Source: Tetrastigma voinierianum (Eukaryota; Streptophyta; Magnoliopsida; Vitales; Vitaceae). Taken from it: a DNA stretch of 64,000 nt. The stretch covers positions 1 through 64,000 of the forward strand of contig JAEQBH010000027.1 of NCBI GenBank assembly GCA_016808115.1. Reading direction: 5' to 3'. Position numbers and translations under genes: made by a program. Of the stretch, positions 11,641 to 23,294 are shown piece by piece. The notes below the pieces were generated by a model. That model had not been told where the DNA came from, did no database searches, and saw only the letters and a list, made by a program, of their open reading frames with translations. Positions within the stretch are counted from its first letter, which is position 1. Each line of letters begins with the position of its first letter.

Positions 11641-12182
11641 CCATTAAATACCAGTGTAAAACAGTTTATAATAATAATACACTAGTATTTGAGAAAAATA
11701 GGTTTAGAACACTCACATCTTTGCTTGCTAAACTTGAGAGCACAATTCCACACTTTTCCCGTCTTTGTTTTTAGCCTACACACTCAAACGAATACGACGA
11801 AATATTAATCTCCTACGTATAACGTAAACTTAACGTACTTTCTAGACTTAGTCATACTCAACGAATATCGCCGAGGCGAAGCAAAGCTTTGTCGAGGCGG
11901 CGAGGTACGCTCCGTTTTTCGTCGAGTTCCAATCATATTTGAACCTTTCTTAATCATTTAATAAGGTTCCTATACTATCAGTGTACAAATTCGGGCTTAA
12001 TTATACAAAAACTACACAATCTGGGCATTTTGGGCACACCTGTAACGGTACACCTTGGAACTGTACCGGTACATGTTACCGCCTGTTGGCTTTGTGCCGA
12101 GTACGACGGACTGTCTCCGGTATGGGTTGGCCTGCAGTGGAACATCTCTTGGATTCTGACCACGTACTGTGCATCGAATGCT

Positions 12183-14692
12183 TGTCACGCCCCCGAGGAA
12201 ACCCACCTTAGGGGCATCCTTTGTCAATTCACACCCATCAAACCTTGACTGAAGGTTTGAAGTGTGGCTTGACACTAACCTTTCTTGTAGCTGGATTTTT
12301 GTCCAATTACCAATCACATATTCGAGTAAATGCGCAACTTTCTAAATTCTGCAAATTCTCAAATTCAAAATTTCATCTTAGATAAAAATTACTTCTAAAT
12401 ATTCAAATCTCAATTATGCATGTCATATAAAGTTGTTCAGAATATAACAATATTTGAGATCTCTCAAATCTAACTTTGTACTAATATAAAAGGAATGTTC
12501 ATCAGTGACTTTCTCGATTAACTTTCAAAACCGGCATTTCACATAAACATGAACTTATGAGTTCAACATGATCCAACATAAGTTCTAATCAAATCTAATG
12601 ATGAGCGAATCCCCAACCTAGCCATCACTCCCTTTGCGGAAACTAAAAGTACTGAGAAATATGTCAACAAAAATGGGAGTAGGCTAAAGCTGATAAGAAA
12701 TACTATCTGATTTCATGGATCGAAAAGTTTTCAATCATATAACAAATAGGAGATGTTTTTCATCAAAACTTTTGATTCAAAAATAAGTTGGAACATTAAC
12801 AAAATATACTTTCAAAACATTCTCACATCCATTTCAAATCGGTTTCATATCAAATGTGATCAAACAATTTCATATCAAATTCGATTCAAACACTTTCATA
12901 ATAAATCAAGATCAAATGCATTTCAAATGTATTTTCTCGATCGTCAAAAATGTTCGTGCCGGTGGGTTCAAATGGGTGACGTGTTCACCCGTGGGTCGGA
13001 ATGACACTCTGTGCTGGGTGACTCATTGAAACCTGGGGGGGACACCCGAATGTTGCCGCGAGAAATAGGTCGACTAACATCCAGTGAGCGGTTAGTGTGA
13101 CTATTATGCCGTGACAGCGGACCAGGTGTCGCCGCCATTTCCGAGCGGATTCGCGAAATCATGCTCATTCAGCTGAAGCTAAAACATCTCTCCTCACAAT
13201 TCTTTCGTAAGCAAAACAAATCTCAATGCAATCATACAAAACTACTTTCTTGATCCATGGATAATCAAATAAATAAAAAAGTAAGACTTTTCACAAACCA
13301 AGATTATATATAATTTAGTTTAAACAATTTTAATCATCAAATGAAGTAAAAACAAACAATTTTCTTTTTAAAGATCTGCATTAATATCCCTTACACGTAC
13401 ATATATATAAAAATAATAATTTTTCGAAAAGCTATATTAGAATCTCTTACCTCAAAGGAGTACTCAAAAGCTTTGAAAGAGCTAATCCGAAGAATTTCAC
13501 CTCAATGAAATATTTCTCCTAAAATAATAAGGAAGAAACTATCATCATTACTTATGTATTCTTAAAACTTCCTAATTTGGTATTCCTAATAAAATATTTA
13601 CTTGCCAAAATACATATATCTTTAAATATTTTATCGTACATATATTTATAAAAATTTAGCCTTTTCAAATTTATCTTATTTATTTATCATTATTCTTTCA
13701 AATTATACTTTCAAATATTTGTTTTTCCTTTTCTAAAATAAATCTTGAATATCTAACATTATTCCTTTTTTTTTTTTTCAAGCATCGTCATGAATCAAAT
13801 TTCCTAGATTTCTTATACCCAAGTTTCAAGACTTATTTCATAACAAGAACTTTTTGGTTTTTACCACATTCCCCTTTTGTCTTTTTTACTTATACCAATA
13901 TCAAATCATGCAAATATATCATTTTGACTTTTGATCCTACTTGCCATATATATTCTTTGTTCATCTCTACAATTCCAGCCCATGTTTTTTCTTTTACTTT
14001 CATTCTCATACCTCCTAAGCAATTCGATGCGACATCACCAATTCTTATTTGTTTCATTTCTAAAGAACAAAAGTGTAATCTAAATCTAACTTCTTCAGAG
14101 GAGTTGATCACAAACTGAAGAAGATTAAGAATCTACATCAAAAGAAATCTAGAAAAATAAAATAGGGAAGATCTTACCTAGAAATTTATTCTTCCAAACC
14201 TAGATCCCAAAGGCCGTAGTATAAGAATTCTACCAGCCAGAGAGAAACTCAAAGAAGAAATAGAAAGGATTTCCTTCTCTTACTCCAATTTATACCTGAG
14301 GTATCTATTAGGAAGTTACCTTTTTACCCCTCTTTCATTAATTTATACCTATTATGATTTGTCATTATACCTCTTTCATGTCATTAAATTAATTGATACC
14401 TATTATGATTTGTCATTATACCTCTTTCATGTCATTATACCTATTTTATTTCCAATTTATACCTCTTTCATGTCATTAAGTTAATTGATACCTATTATGA
14501 TTTGTCATTATACCTCTTTCATGTCATTATACCTATTTTATTTCCAGAATTTATACCTCTTTCATGTCATTATTATTTTCCTTAATTTATACCTATAATT
14601 CATCATTATTATTTTACGTAACTTATACCTATACAAATTCCTATCATTATTATTTTCCCCTAACTTATACCTATATGATTCCTAGGTGTACA
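12183..14692 (-). repeat. 3' LTR of the non-coding minus-strand element
   Basis: It runs from TGTCACGCCCCC to CCTAGGTGTACA on the + strand, 2.5 kb. It aligns with 17412-20099 through many shared blocks, such as ACTGAAGGTTTGAAGTGTG, CATGGATC near 12716 and GAGCTAATCCGAAGAATTTC near 13480. It ends in the TACCTCTTTCATGTCATTA minisatellite. Confidence 0.85.
14335..14690. repeat. TACCTCTTTCATGTCATTA minisatellite (left LTR copy)
   Basis: Seven or more units of TATACCT plus a CATTA block, alternating between a CTCTTTCATGT and an ATTATGATTTGT form, spaced roughly 25-35 bp. The same array lies at 19735-20095 in the partner LTR. Confidence 0.85.
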
Positions 14693-14707
14693 TTTCTCCC
14701 CTCCTTT
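14693..14707 (-). other. Polypurine tract of the minus-strand element
   Basis: The + strand TTTCTCCCCTCCTTT reads AAAGGAGGGGAGAAA on the minus strand, immediately 5' of the 3' LTR. It closely resembles the tract before the LTR at 55630. Confidence 0.8.
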
Positions 14708-17398
14708 ATAAAAGTTTAGTCCTCACAAACTTGACTTACAATCTTGAAATAATTGAGGGATGTTTTCTCTCACATCTCTTCTTCCTAACTCCCAAATTAG
14801 CCTCTTGGATACTATGATTAGTCCATTGGACTTTTACCAACTTGACAACAGCACGTCGTAGAACCTTATTCATCCACATCCACAGAGTTTGAAGAGAGGA
14901 GAGGCGGGCACCGCTAAATGGGTGAGTCCTGATAATCTAAATAAAGCTCGACTCCACAACATGAGAAGCATCGAAAACATATTTCCTCGAGGTTGGAAAC
15001 ATAAAACACATTGAATCTTAGACGGGCTGAGAGGCAAGACTACTTTACTCCGCCAGGTACCTACTCTCTCACAATATTTCAAACAAGCCTGGAGTGAGGG
15101 TAAATTTTATTTTCTCAATAAATTTTCAACTTCAAATATCTCAATTTAACTCAATAAGCAACTTTAAAATAACATAATCACCAAATTCAAATACCAAATA
15201 TTGCTTGGGATTATCAACATAACACTTGTGTGTACCTTGATTTTCTTCCAAATTCTCTTCCATCTGGATTATCCTTTCAGTAGTCAATTACACAAGTTCA
15301 TATGTTAATTTTTCTCCAATATAGTCATAACACATAAGGGGATCATAAACTTCTACCGTAACTTTACGAAGATATAATCTCATTGCTAACTTAAAACTAT
15401 TCTACAAGAAAATTTAATCAAGGTAAGAACTCATTCGATTACTTTTCAAGTCTAAAACAATATATCTCGACAAATATTTCCAACTTCTGATTACTTTCCT
15501 CAATTAGTCATTAGTTTAAGAATGCGAAAGCTACTATGAAACTAACTTAGTACTTTGATTTTTTTTTTTTTTTTGTGAGAAGTCAAGAATCTAAAGAAAT
15601 AAAATAAGAATTCTTATTACATACCATAGAATCAAATATTTCATACATTATCAAAATCTCCTTAATATCGGCTAGTCACAATAGAAAAATTATTAGACTT
15701 TATCCATACACAAACCATCATAATGAAACATTGTTATTAACTAAGGTTCTTGGTAACCCTATCACAAAATCCGCTGGTAATAAGTTTCCACACTCATTTA
15801 AATATAAAGTAGTTTGCAAAAAGTACTATTAGGTCTTTGATGTAAACCTCCATATACGATCACACTAAACCCAAAGTCACAAATAATGTAATACCTTACT
15901 TCATATATGACCATCAAAATTCTGTCTTAAATATTTAAACTTTTGCATCCTTTTAGGGTAGATCATAAGCTTAAAGTAATAAACCTCCTTCAAAAGTTGT
16001 CTCTTTATGTCTCCATTATTTAAGACATTAAGTCTAATCCCAAATTTCAAGATCTTATTATCTTATTAAACACAAACAATTGTTCCAAAAGAAGTTCAAC
16101 TAAGTTTCAAATAATAATTCCTTATAAGATCTTAATTCTCCAAACAAGTTTAGTTGCATTATAATGTTCAACATAAGAACTCTAAAATCCAAAGGTATGA
16201 CATGGACTTGTAAACATCTCAAATCATATAATAATCGTTTGCGACAACCTTAAATAATTTCCAAGGAGTCAATTATTTTCCTATTGAAGGCATAAATCAC
16301 AAGATTCTCATTGTTTTATTAGTACTTAATAATGTCATCATAATCCTTAAGTAATTGTATCAATATCTTCTATTTCTTGCTTAAAAATCATTTTAAAAAG
16401 ACAAAGACTTCAAACTCTCATAAACTATGAGTATATCGTAATAAAACAAATGTCTTCATATCTTAAGTGCAAAAATCATTTTACCTAACTTCAAATCATA
16501 ACAAGGTAATTTTCACTATCTTAAAATTTCAAATGTCTATAAGTATATATCAATTTTTCCATGTTGCAAAAAACACAACATAAATCCTAATGAAAGGCAT
16601 CATTATGCAAAACAAATCTTTGCGAACCTAATGAAATAATCAAAATAAGAGTTGCTACCAATTTGCTCTGCAACTTTGTGAAGCTATCATCATAGTTATA
16701 AGACCAGTCAAACTTAACTTATTTCTATGTCAGCTTGAAAATATAAGATAATCTTAGAGATCTCTTAATAATTTCTTTGTAATATCAATAAATCCCAAGA
16801 AACTTCAAACTTTAATAACAATGTTAGATCCTTTCAAATTTCAAATTGTTTTCATCACTCATCACATTGACTTAAAAGACTTAACAACATTTCTAAGCAA
16901 ATAACTACCTTGCAAGACTTAGCTTATGCGTAACAATTTATCCACATGATTCCCTTCAACTAAACTCAGAACCCTTTAACAATATGATGCAATATTTTCC
17001 CAAAACAATCAACAAATAAAAGGTAGTAAACTCGTAATTCATCTCAAATCAAACAAAAACCTTAATGTTTAGGAGTATTAAATCAATTCAATATTATTCT
17101 TAGCAATCGTCATAAAATAACTTTAAACCACCATATTGTTAATAATGACATGTCCCAAAGAAGTGACAAATTCAAATCATAATTCTTATTGACAAAAGTA
17201 TATTCACTAAACCAACAAACAATACAAAGGCAAAAGAGTGTAGTGAACTTTAACTAGTCGCCAAGAAATCAATTATCTAACATACATTTTGTAAGAATGC
17301 TAAGAATACACAAAAGCGGATATGAACTATCAACTAACCGTCACTCAACTATGCAAAGACAAGCTTAAAACGAAGTTTATTAAGATCCCTTAAACCTA
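14708..17398 (-). other. Internal region without recognisable genes
   Basis: This is 2.7 kb of AT-rich DNA between the polypurine tract and the primer site. No gag, protease, reverse transcriptase or integrase motif is readable on the minus strand, and the longest open stretch is about 70 codons (14870-15082). A poly-T run lies near 15558-15574. If it ever carried gag or pol, they are beyond recognition by eye. Confidence 0.6.
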
Positions 17399-17410
17399 TA
17401 GCTGATACCA
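17399..17410 (-). other. Primer-binding site, tRNA-Met type
   Basis: The + strand TAGCTGATACCA is TGGTATCAGCTA on the minus strand. This matches the first eight or nine bases of the TGGTATCAGAGC site used by many plant gypsy elements. It lies within two bases of the 5' LTR's inner edge, as required. Confidence 0.7.
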
Positions 17411-17827
17411 CTGCAGCTCCACATCGAAACCCACCTTAGGGCATCCTTTGTCAATTCACTCAGACCTTGACTGAAGGTTTGAAGTGTGAACGACACTAAC
17501 CTTTCTTTCAAATGAGTTTTTTGTCAATTACCAATTATATTCAGAGTAAATGTAACCTTCTAAATTCATAAATTCTTCAAATTCAAAATTTCATGTAGAT
17601 AAAATTACTTCTAAATATTCAAATCTCAATTATGCATGTCATATAAAGTTGTTCAGAATATAACAATATTTGAGATCTCTCAAATCCAAATTTGTACTAA
17701 TATAAAAATGAATGTTCATCCAAATGACTTTCTCAATTAACTTTCAAAACCCAACATTTCACAGAAACATGAACTTATAAGTTCAACATGATCCAACATA
17801 AAGTTATAATCAAATCTAATGATGGCC

Positions 17828-18680
17828 GAATCCCCAACCTAGCCATCACTCCTCGCGGAAACTAAGGTACACAGTATGTCAACGAATGGGAGTGAGCCCC
17901 CAAAGCTCGATAAAAATACTGGCCTGATTTCATGGATCAAAAAGTTTTCAATCATATAACAAATAGGATATGTTTTTCATCAAAATTTTGATTCAAAATA
18001 AGTTGGAACATTAACAAAATATAATACTTCAAAACACATTCTCACATCCATTTCAAATCGGTTTCATATCAAATGATCCAAACAATTTCATAAAATTTCA
18101 ATTCAAACACTTTCATATCAAATCCAAAATCAAATTACATTTCTCAAATATATTTTTCTCCTCGTCATCAAATATCGTGGTGCCCAGCTATGTGGGACTT
18201 TCAAATGGGTGGCTAGCCGCAAATTGCTCTTTTAAGGTGGGATCGAAACCAAACACTACTAGTAATTAGTAACCTCTCTAATCGAAACCCCTAGAGGCCT
18301 GCTCCAAACCCAATTACATTCCCCACCAAGAAAATGTAATGGTCAACTCATTATATCCATTGACAAGGGGTCGACAAGCAATAACTATTATTCCCGCTGA
18401 CGTGGCCGAACTAGCCATCACCCGCGAAACTAAAAGTACCCGAAAATATGTCAACAAATGGGAGTGAGATAAAAGCTCAATAAGAAATACTAATACGCTT
18501 CATGGATCAAAAAAGTTTTCAATCATATAACAAATAGAGATGTTTTTCATCAAAACTTCTTTGATTCAAAAAAATAAGTTGGAACATTAACAAAATATAC
18601 TTCAAAACATTCTCACATACATTTCAAATCGATTTCATATCAAATGTGGTCCAAACAATTTCATATCAATGACCAAACAT
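17828..18680. repeat. 570-bp duplication private to the 5' LTR
   Basis: CATGGATCAA followed by AGTTTTCAATCATATAACAA occurs at 17931 and again at 18501, both preceded by AGCCATCAC and GTCAAC blocks. The partner LTR has only one copy (near 12716). The two LTRs of one insertion start identical, so this arose after insertion, by unequal exchange, or by misassembly. Confidence 0.75.
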
Positions 18681-19734
18681 ATTTTCAATATCAACTGAAA
18701 ATCTGTAATAAGAAAAAGTAAAATCTTTCACAAACCAAGATTATATATAATCCGGCTTAATCAATTTTAATCCTCAAATGAAGTAAAAAACAAACAATTT
18801 CTTTAAAGATCTCGCATTAATATCCCTTACACTTACATATATATAAAGATAATAATTTTTCGAAAAGTCAGATAGAATCCATACTAAAGGAGTACTCAAA
18901 AGCTTTGAAAGAGCTAATCCGAAGAATTTCACCTCAATGAAATATTTCTCCTAAAATAATAAGGAAGAAACTATTATCATTACTTATGTATTCTTAAAAC
19001 TTCCTAATATGGTCTTCCTAATAAAATATTTACTTGCCAAATACATATATCTTTAAATATTTATCAAATACATATATTTATAAAAATTCTAGCTCTTTCA
19101 AATTTATCTTATTTGTTTATCATTATTTTCTTTCAAAATTATACTCAAATATTTGTTTTTCCTTTTCTAAAATAAATCTTGAATATCTAACATTATTTTT
19201 TTTTTTTTTTTTTCAAGCATCCGGCCATGAATCAAATTTCCTAGATTTTATACCCAAGTTTTCAAGACTTATTTCATAACAAGAACTTTTTGGTTTTTAC
19301 CATTCCCTTTTGTCTTTTACTTTATACCCATATCAAAATCATGCAAATATATCATTTTGACTTTTCGACCTATCATATATAATACGTTTTCATCTCTACA
19401 ATTCCCACTTATGTTTCTTTTTTTTTTTCTTTTACTTTTTCATTCTCATGCTTATTTTATTTCATTTCTAAAGAATGAAAGTGTAATATAAATCTAACTT
19501 CTTCAGAGTTGATCTAAACTGAAAGAAGATTAAAGAATCTACATCAAAGAAATCTAGAAAAATAAAATGAGAAAGATCTTACCTAGAGAAATTTATTCTT
19601 CAAACCCCATCCCAAAGTTCCGCACGGCCCTCCTCCTCATCTACCAAAGCCTAGAGAAACTCAGCGGAAATAGAAAGGATTTCCTTCTCTACCTTACACT
19701 TATACCGAGGTATTTATTAGGAAGCTACCTTTTT

Positions 19735-20095
19735 TTCATTAATTTATACCTACAGATTTGTCATTATACTCTTTTCTTATGTCATTAAATTAATTGATAC
19801 CTATTATGATTTGTCATTATACCTCTTTCATGTCATTATACCTATTTTATTTCCAATTTATACCTCTTTCATGTCATTAAATTAATTGATACCTATTATG
19901 ATTTGTCATTATACCCTCTCTAAGGTCATTATATACCTATTTTATTTCCACTTATACCTCTTTCATGTCATTATTATTTTCCTCTTAATTTATACCTATA
20001 CAATCTCGTCATTATTATTTTCCATAACTTATACCTATACAAATTCCTATCATTATTATTTTCCCTAACTTATACCTATACAAATTCCTGGGTGT
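19735..20095. repeat. TACCTCTTTCATGTCATTA minisatellite (right LTR copy)
   Basis: Same alternating unit as at 14335-14690, in the partner LTR. The order of unit variants is largely the same in both copies. Confidence 0.85.
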
Positions 20096-20099
20096 TACA

Positions 20100-20415
20100 G
20101 GTACACCCTCGAAAATTTGCCCATAATTGCTCCTTTTTGTTACTTTTTGTACCAATTCTCTTCATACAACTTCCCCATTCCTTAATACCTCAAAAATCAT
20201 CATGGAAATCATCCAAAACAACTTTACAACACTTGAGTTGGTGGTTTGGAACTCATACCACAAAACCCTAGGTAAAAATCCTATGAATCTCACCTAAAGG
20301 TCCACCAATTCTTCTTAAAAATCATATAATTATGATGCATTCCATGTTTATTTTCTACCACTGGGTTTTACTCTCATAAATTCTTCAACAAAAAATCTGT
20401 GGCTTTCCAGGAGCT
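20100..20415 (-). repeat. Continuation of the minus-strand A-like LTR
   Basis: Reversed, it matches LTR A at about 2560-2770: the order TTGGTGGACCT, AGGTTTTG, CAAGTGTTGT, GATTTCCATG and GAAGTTGTATGA is kept. It is the part of the LTR at 10075-12182 cut off by the inserted element, and it ends abruptly where an LTR B tail starts. Confidence 0.7.
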
Positions 20416-20790
20416 TATGACGCCCAATTCGAGTTCGCTGATCACCCGTCAACCCGGAAACACTCCGTGAATGTTCGGTGACTGACATTTCTCACTTAAA
20501 ATCGGGCAGAGTTTCCTTTCATCGAGCTCTACCCAAATACAACACTCAGATAAAACCCGTCAAGCCAACCCAATATAATGCCTATGATTAAACGGCCACT
20601 TGGGCTCATAAACCACATCATCACAATATCTATATCCAACTATATCCAATAGTTTCAAGAGTTCAATTTTACTTTATACAACACATATATTAAAAATTCG
20701 AGAATTTAATACATGTCATACATCATAACCCAAAGCCACAATCCGCTTCTTAAAGCTCGCTCTAGGATGAGTCGCCTCCTTTGCACGCCT
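20416..20790 (-). repeat. LTR B 3' tail, reversed (left arm of palindrome)
   Basis: It begins TATGACGCCC, the reverse of a GGGCGTCACA LTR end. It then reads in reverse through the shared LTR tail (AGCTCTACCCAAATACAACA, CTTGGGCTCATAAACC, AACCCAAAGCCACAATCCG). It stops at about 20790, where the forward copy begins. Confidence 0.85.
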
Positions 20791-20796
20791 ATTTTG

Positions 20797-21265
20797 GAGC
20801 ATCAGACCGCACTTAGTGGAGAGTAGCCCACTTAGAGTGATTCCACTACTGAGCACTAGCTCACTCCCAAGCCGAGGGATATTATTTTGGCTGTGTACAG
20901 GAGCCGTATAGGACGAACACCGCAGACCTGAGCTTGAAGAAAGCCTGATTGCGGGTTGGGTTATGATGTAGACATACAACTGCCTTACTATGTGCCATAA
21001 GAGTAAATCTGAATCCCCAAACTGACAGACAGTCATAGGACAGCCAGATGAGTATTACTATATACCATGGTCGCTTTTAATCATAGATCAAGTATATATT
21101 GGATTGTTTCGGGGACAGATTTTATATAGTAAGTTGTATTTCCGCAGCTCCCCGCACAAAAAGCGAGACTCTCGCCTCGATTCGTGAGAACGCCGGTCAC
21201 CTCGACATTCACGAGTGTTTCGCGGTTGACGGTAGTCAAACCCGACCCTGAACTGGGGCGTCACA
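20797..21265 (+). repeat. LTR B 3' tail, forward (right arm of palindrome)
   Basis: It starts GAGCATCAGACC, the mid-LTR block also seen at 24817, and runs through GAGTAGCCCAC, GAGGGATATTATTTT and the shared tail to GGGGCGTCACA. With 20416-20790 it forms an imperfect inverted duplication with arms of about 370 bp. Confidence 0.85.
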
Positions 21266-22562
21266 CCTATGGCATTGGCTGTCAGGTGCACGTAACATCG
21301 CAAGGAGTCGGGTGGTGTGGGTGCACGGTATCATTATTCACCACTCTTGGTGAGTGTGAGTTGAGTTTGTCTTTAGGACTACATCCAATGAAGATTCATA
21401 GTTCGATTCAGGGAATGTAAGAGGCTCGAAGTGTAAGCTGAAGAGTTAAGTTAATCGAGATGAAAACACACGGTCAGGCTATCACGTAGACTTAGAGTTG
21501 AGTGATAGGAGTCGGGAGTGACTCGAGATTTGGAAACCCCTTTGGAAATCGCATTGGGTGTTGTTGAGCTGGCAAGGGCTCGGTATATGGATGTCATACG
21601 TGACATGAACTAGGTTGATGGTCCATAGGATTGTCAGTGATTGTGACCTTGAGAAGGTCAGCGTTACACACAAAGCAAGGGTTGTGTAGGGTTACACGTT
21701 GTGTGGATTATAAACAGGTGTTAAAGGACACGATGCGAGCATACGTCCTGCGTCATAAGGGTAGAGTAACATTTGCCCTTAGTGGAATTCGCCTACAACA
21801 ATAGTTATCAGGCGAGTATGCAAATGGCACCATATGAGGCATTATAGGGGAGGCCATGCAGGTCACCGTTATGTTGGACGGAGGTGGGAGAGAGATCCAT
21901 CACAGGTCCTGGTCTTATTAGGGACACCTTCGAAAAGGTGAGCTTGATACGACAGCGTCTTATCACGGCTTAGAGCCAGAAGAAGAGTTATGCAGATGTA
22001 CGACGTCGACCCTTAGAGTTCTAGGTTGGGGATCATGTCTTCTGGAAGGTGATGCCTAAGAGAGGAGTGGTCTGCCCTAAGAAGCATTTAGTGAAGCTAT
22101 CGCCGAGGTTCATTAGACCTTCGAGATACCGAGAGCGCGGGCATTGTCAAGGCACTCCAAGTGGCCGCACGCCAGTTACGACAGTCCACAAGGTATTTCA
22201 CGCTCCATGCCGTGAAGCATACTCTAGATCCAAATTTATGCAGATCAGACAGATTGAAAGGATTAATCGATAGACCTTCTCGGCGAGGACCGGGCAGTAT
22301 TTTGATACGGTGGACGTTTTGCGACGCAAGACCGGTGGCTAGCGAGGTGCTAGCGGCGCATTTACGTGGAGTGAGGAGTCAACGGGCGCGCGAGGACACG
22401 ATGTGGGCCACTCATCCCTTCTGTTTAAGGATGAAATACGCGGTTTAGTCGCTTAAGATTTAAATGACCGCTTACATGCACGGGTAGAGTGCACGCTGCA
22501 TATGCGTGAGCGATTAGGATTGTCCCGAATTTCTCGACGAAATTCCTTTTAAGGAGTAAGAA
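21266..22562 (+). pseudogene. Chromoviral integrase C-terminal and chromodomain remnant
   Basis: After an opening ~450 bp shared with 54200-54840 that I cannot translate into any known domain, integrase motifs appear: VEFAYNNSYQ and MAPYEAL at 21783-21850, then a MPKRGVV and KLSPRFIRP stretch at 22049-22110. A chromodomain-like tail ending in DTMWATHPFCL lies near 22400-22435. The frames shift repeatedly and stops interrupt. Reverse transcriptase, RNase H and most of the integrase core are missing. The fragment ends at a polypurine tract and the LTR at 22563, so it is the 3' end of an element resembling the one at 50361-57646. Confidence 0.8.
22545..22562 (+). other. Polypurine tract before LTR B
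   Basis: CTTTTAAGGAGTAAGAA lies directly before TGTAAGACCCGAG. It follows the same GACGAAATTCC context as the tract at 55617-55629. Confidence 0.7.
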
Positions 22563-23294
22563 TGTAAGACCCGAGAAATTCCAATTTCGAAAAAGGGCAA
22601 AATCGTACTTGCTACTTAAATTGTAATTTCTGCTAAAATCCGTAATTTATTCCCTCTAGATCTCGATGAAGAAACGGATTGCACCTTAGAATCGCCCGTG
22701 AAATTCAGCTAGCACGCCGAATTCACGAATTCCAAGATACGGACTTACACGCTGAGACATTACGCCGCGCCGTAAAACGATTTTCGATGCGACGAAAGTC
22801 AAGATATAACAGTACTCATGTGCCATAAGTGGCATGAGTAGAGAAACGATGAAAATGGATCTGCCGAGATAAGGCTTCGAATGTCAAATCGGGAAAAGAG
22901 GGACATAACGTAATATTAATGAAATTGTTTGCTAGAAAATGAAGACCTCGAGAAATTCCAATTTCTCGAAAAATCGTAATTTCGATCAAAATCCGGAATT
23001 TATTCTCTAGATCCTGGATGAAGAAACTGATTGCACCTTTGGAATCGCCTCGCGAAATTCAGCCAGCACGTCGACTTCGTCGAATTCCAAGACGACTTCT
23101 ACACGTTTTTCCGCATTATCACGCCGGTGCCGAACGGATTACGCAACGAAAGTCACATATGTAACAAGTACTCATGTGAGATAAGTGGCATGAGTAGAGA
23201 AACGATGAAAATGGATCTACCGAGATAGTGCCAATGTCAAACTCCGGAAAAGAGGGACATAACGGGTATTAATGGAATTGTTTAAGTTAGAAAA
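22563..23294 (+). repeat. Two extra tandem copies of the LTR B 5' end
   Basis: The LTR start (TGTAAGACCCGAG, AATTCCAATTTC, CTCTAGATC, GTGCCATAAGTGGCATGAG) occurs at 22563, 22940 and 23295, giving units of 377 and 355 bp before the full LTR. The middle copy starts TGAAGACCTCGAG. The tandem duplication includes the exact LTR terminus plus a few upstream A bases. Confidence 0.88.

Larger units (their letters stand above)
10075..12182 (-). repeat. Minus-strand A-like LTR, 3' portion
   Basis: It starts TGACACACCGCC, resembling the reverse of a GGCGTCACA LTR end, right where the satellite stops. It carries blocks such as GTACCGGTAC near 12060 that echo GTTACCGGTACGG in LTR A. Its continuation is at 20100-20415, beyond an inserted element, and that part matches LTR A bases ~2560-2770 reversed. 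No gene is seen; short open stretches here are not coding. TTGC-rich tandem repeats occupy parts of it. Confidence 0.6.
12183..20099 (-). mobile_element. Non-coding minus-strand LTR retroelement (LARD-like)
   Basis: On the minus strand it reads 5' LTR (17412-20099), primer site (17399-17410), a 2.7 kb internal region, polypurine tract (14693-14707) and 3' LTR (12183-14692). Ends are TGTAACACCCAGG at the 5' side and CGGGGGCGTGACA at the 3' side. I can read no gag or pol motif in the internal region, so it is a non-autonomous large retrotransposon derivative that would have depended on another element's enzymes. It splits the minus-strand A-like LTR. The flanking 5-mers (ATGCT, GGTAC) do not match, so no target duplication is visible. 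Confidence 0.8.
17412..20099 (-). repeat. 5' LTR of the non-coding minus-strand element
   Basis: On the + strand it runs from TGCAGCTCCACATCGAAACC to CTGGGTGTTACA, 2.69 kb. The inner end is altered compared with the partner LTR (TGTCACGCCCCC). It differs from the 3' LTR by an extra ~570 bp duplication at 17828-18680. A poly-T tract near 19196 matches one at 13768 in the partner. Confidence 0.85.

Noticed and set aside
12012..12317. 101-codon minus-strand frame
   Set aside because: It crosses the boundary between the A-like LTR and the inserted element at 12183, so it cannot be an old gene, and it shows no domain.
20716..21036. 106-codon minus-strand frame
   Set aside because: It spans the junction of the LTR palindrome and is made only of LTR tail sequence in two orientations.
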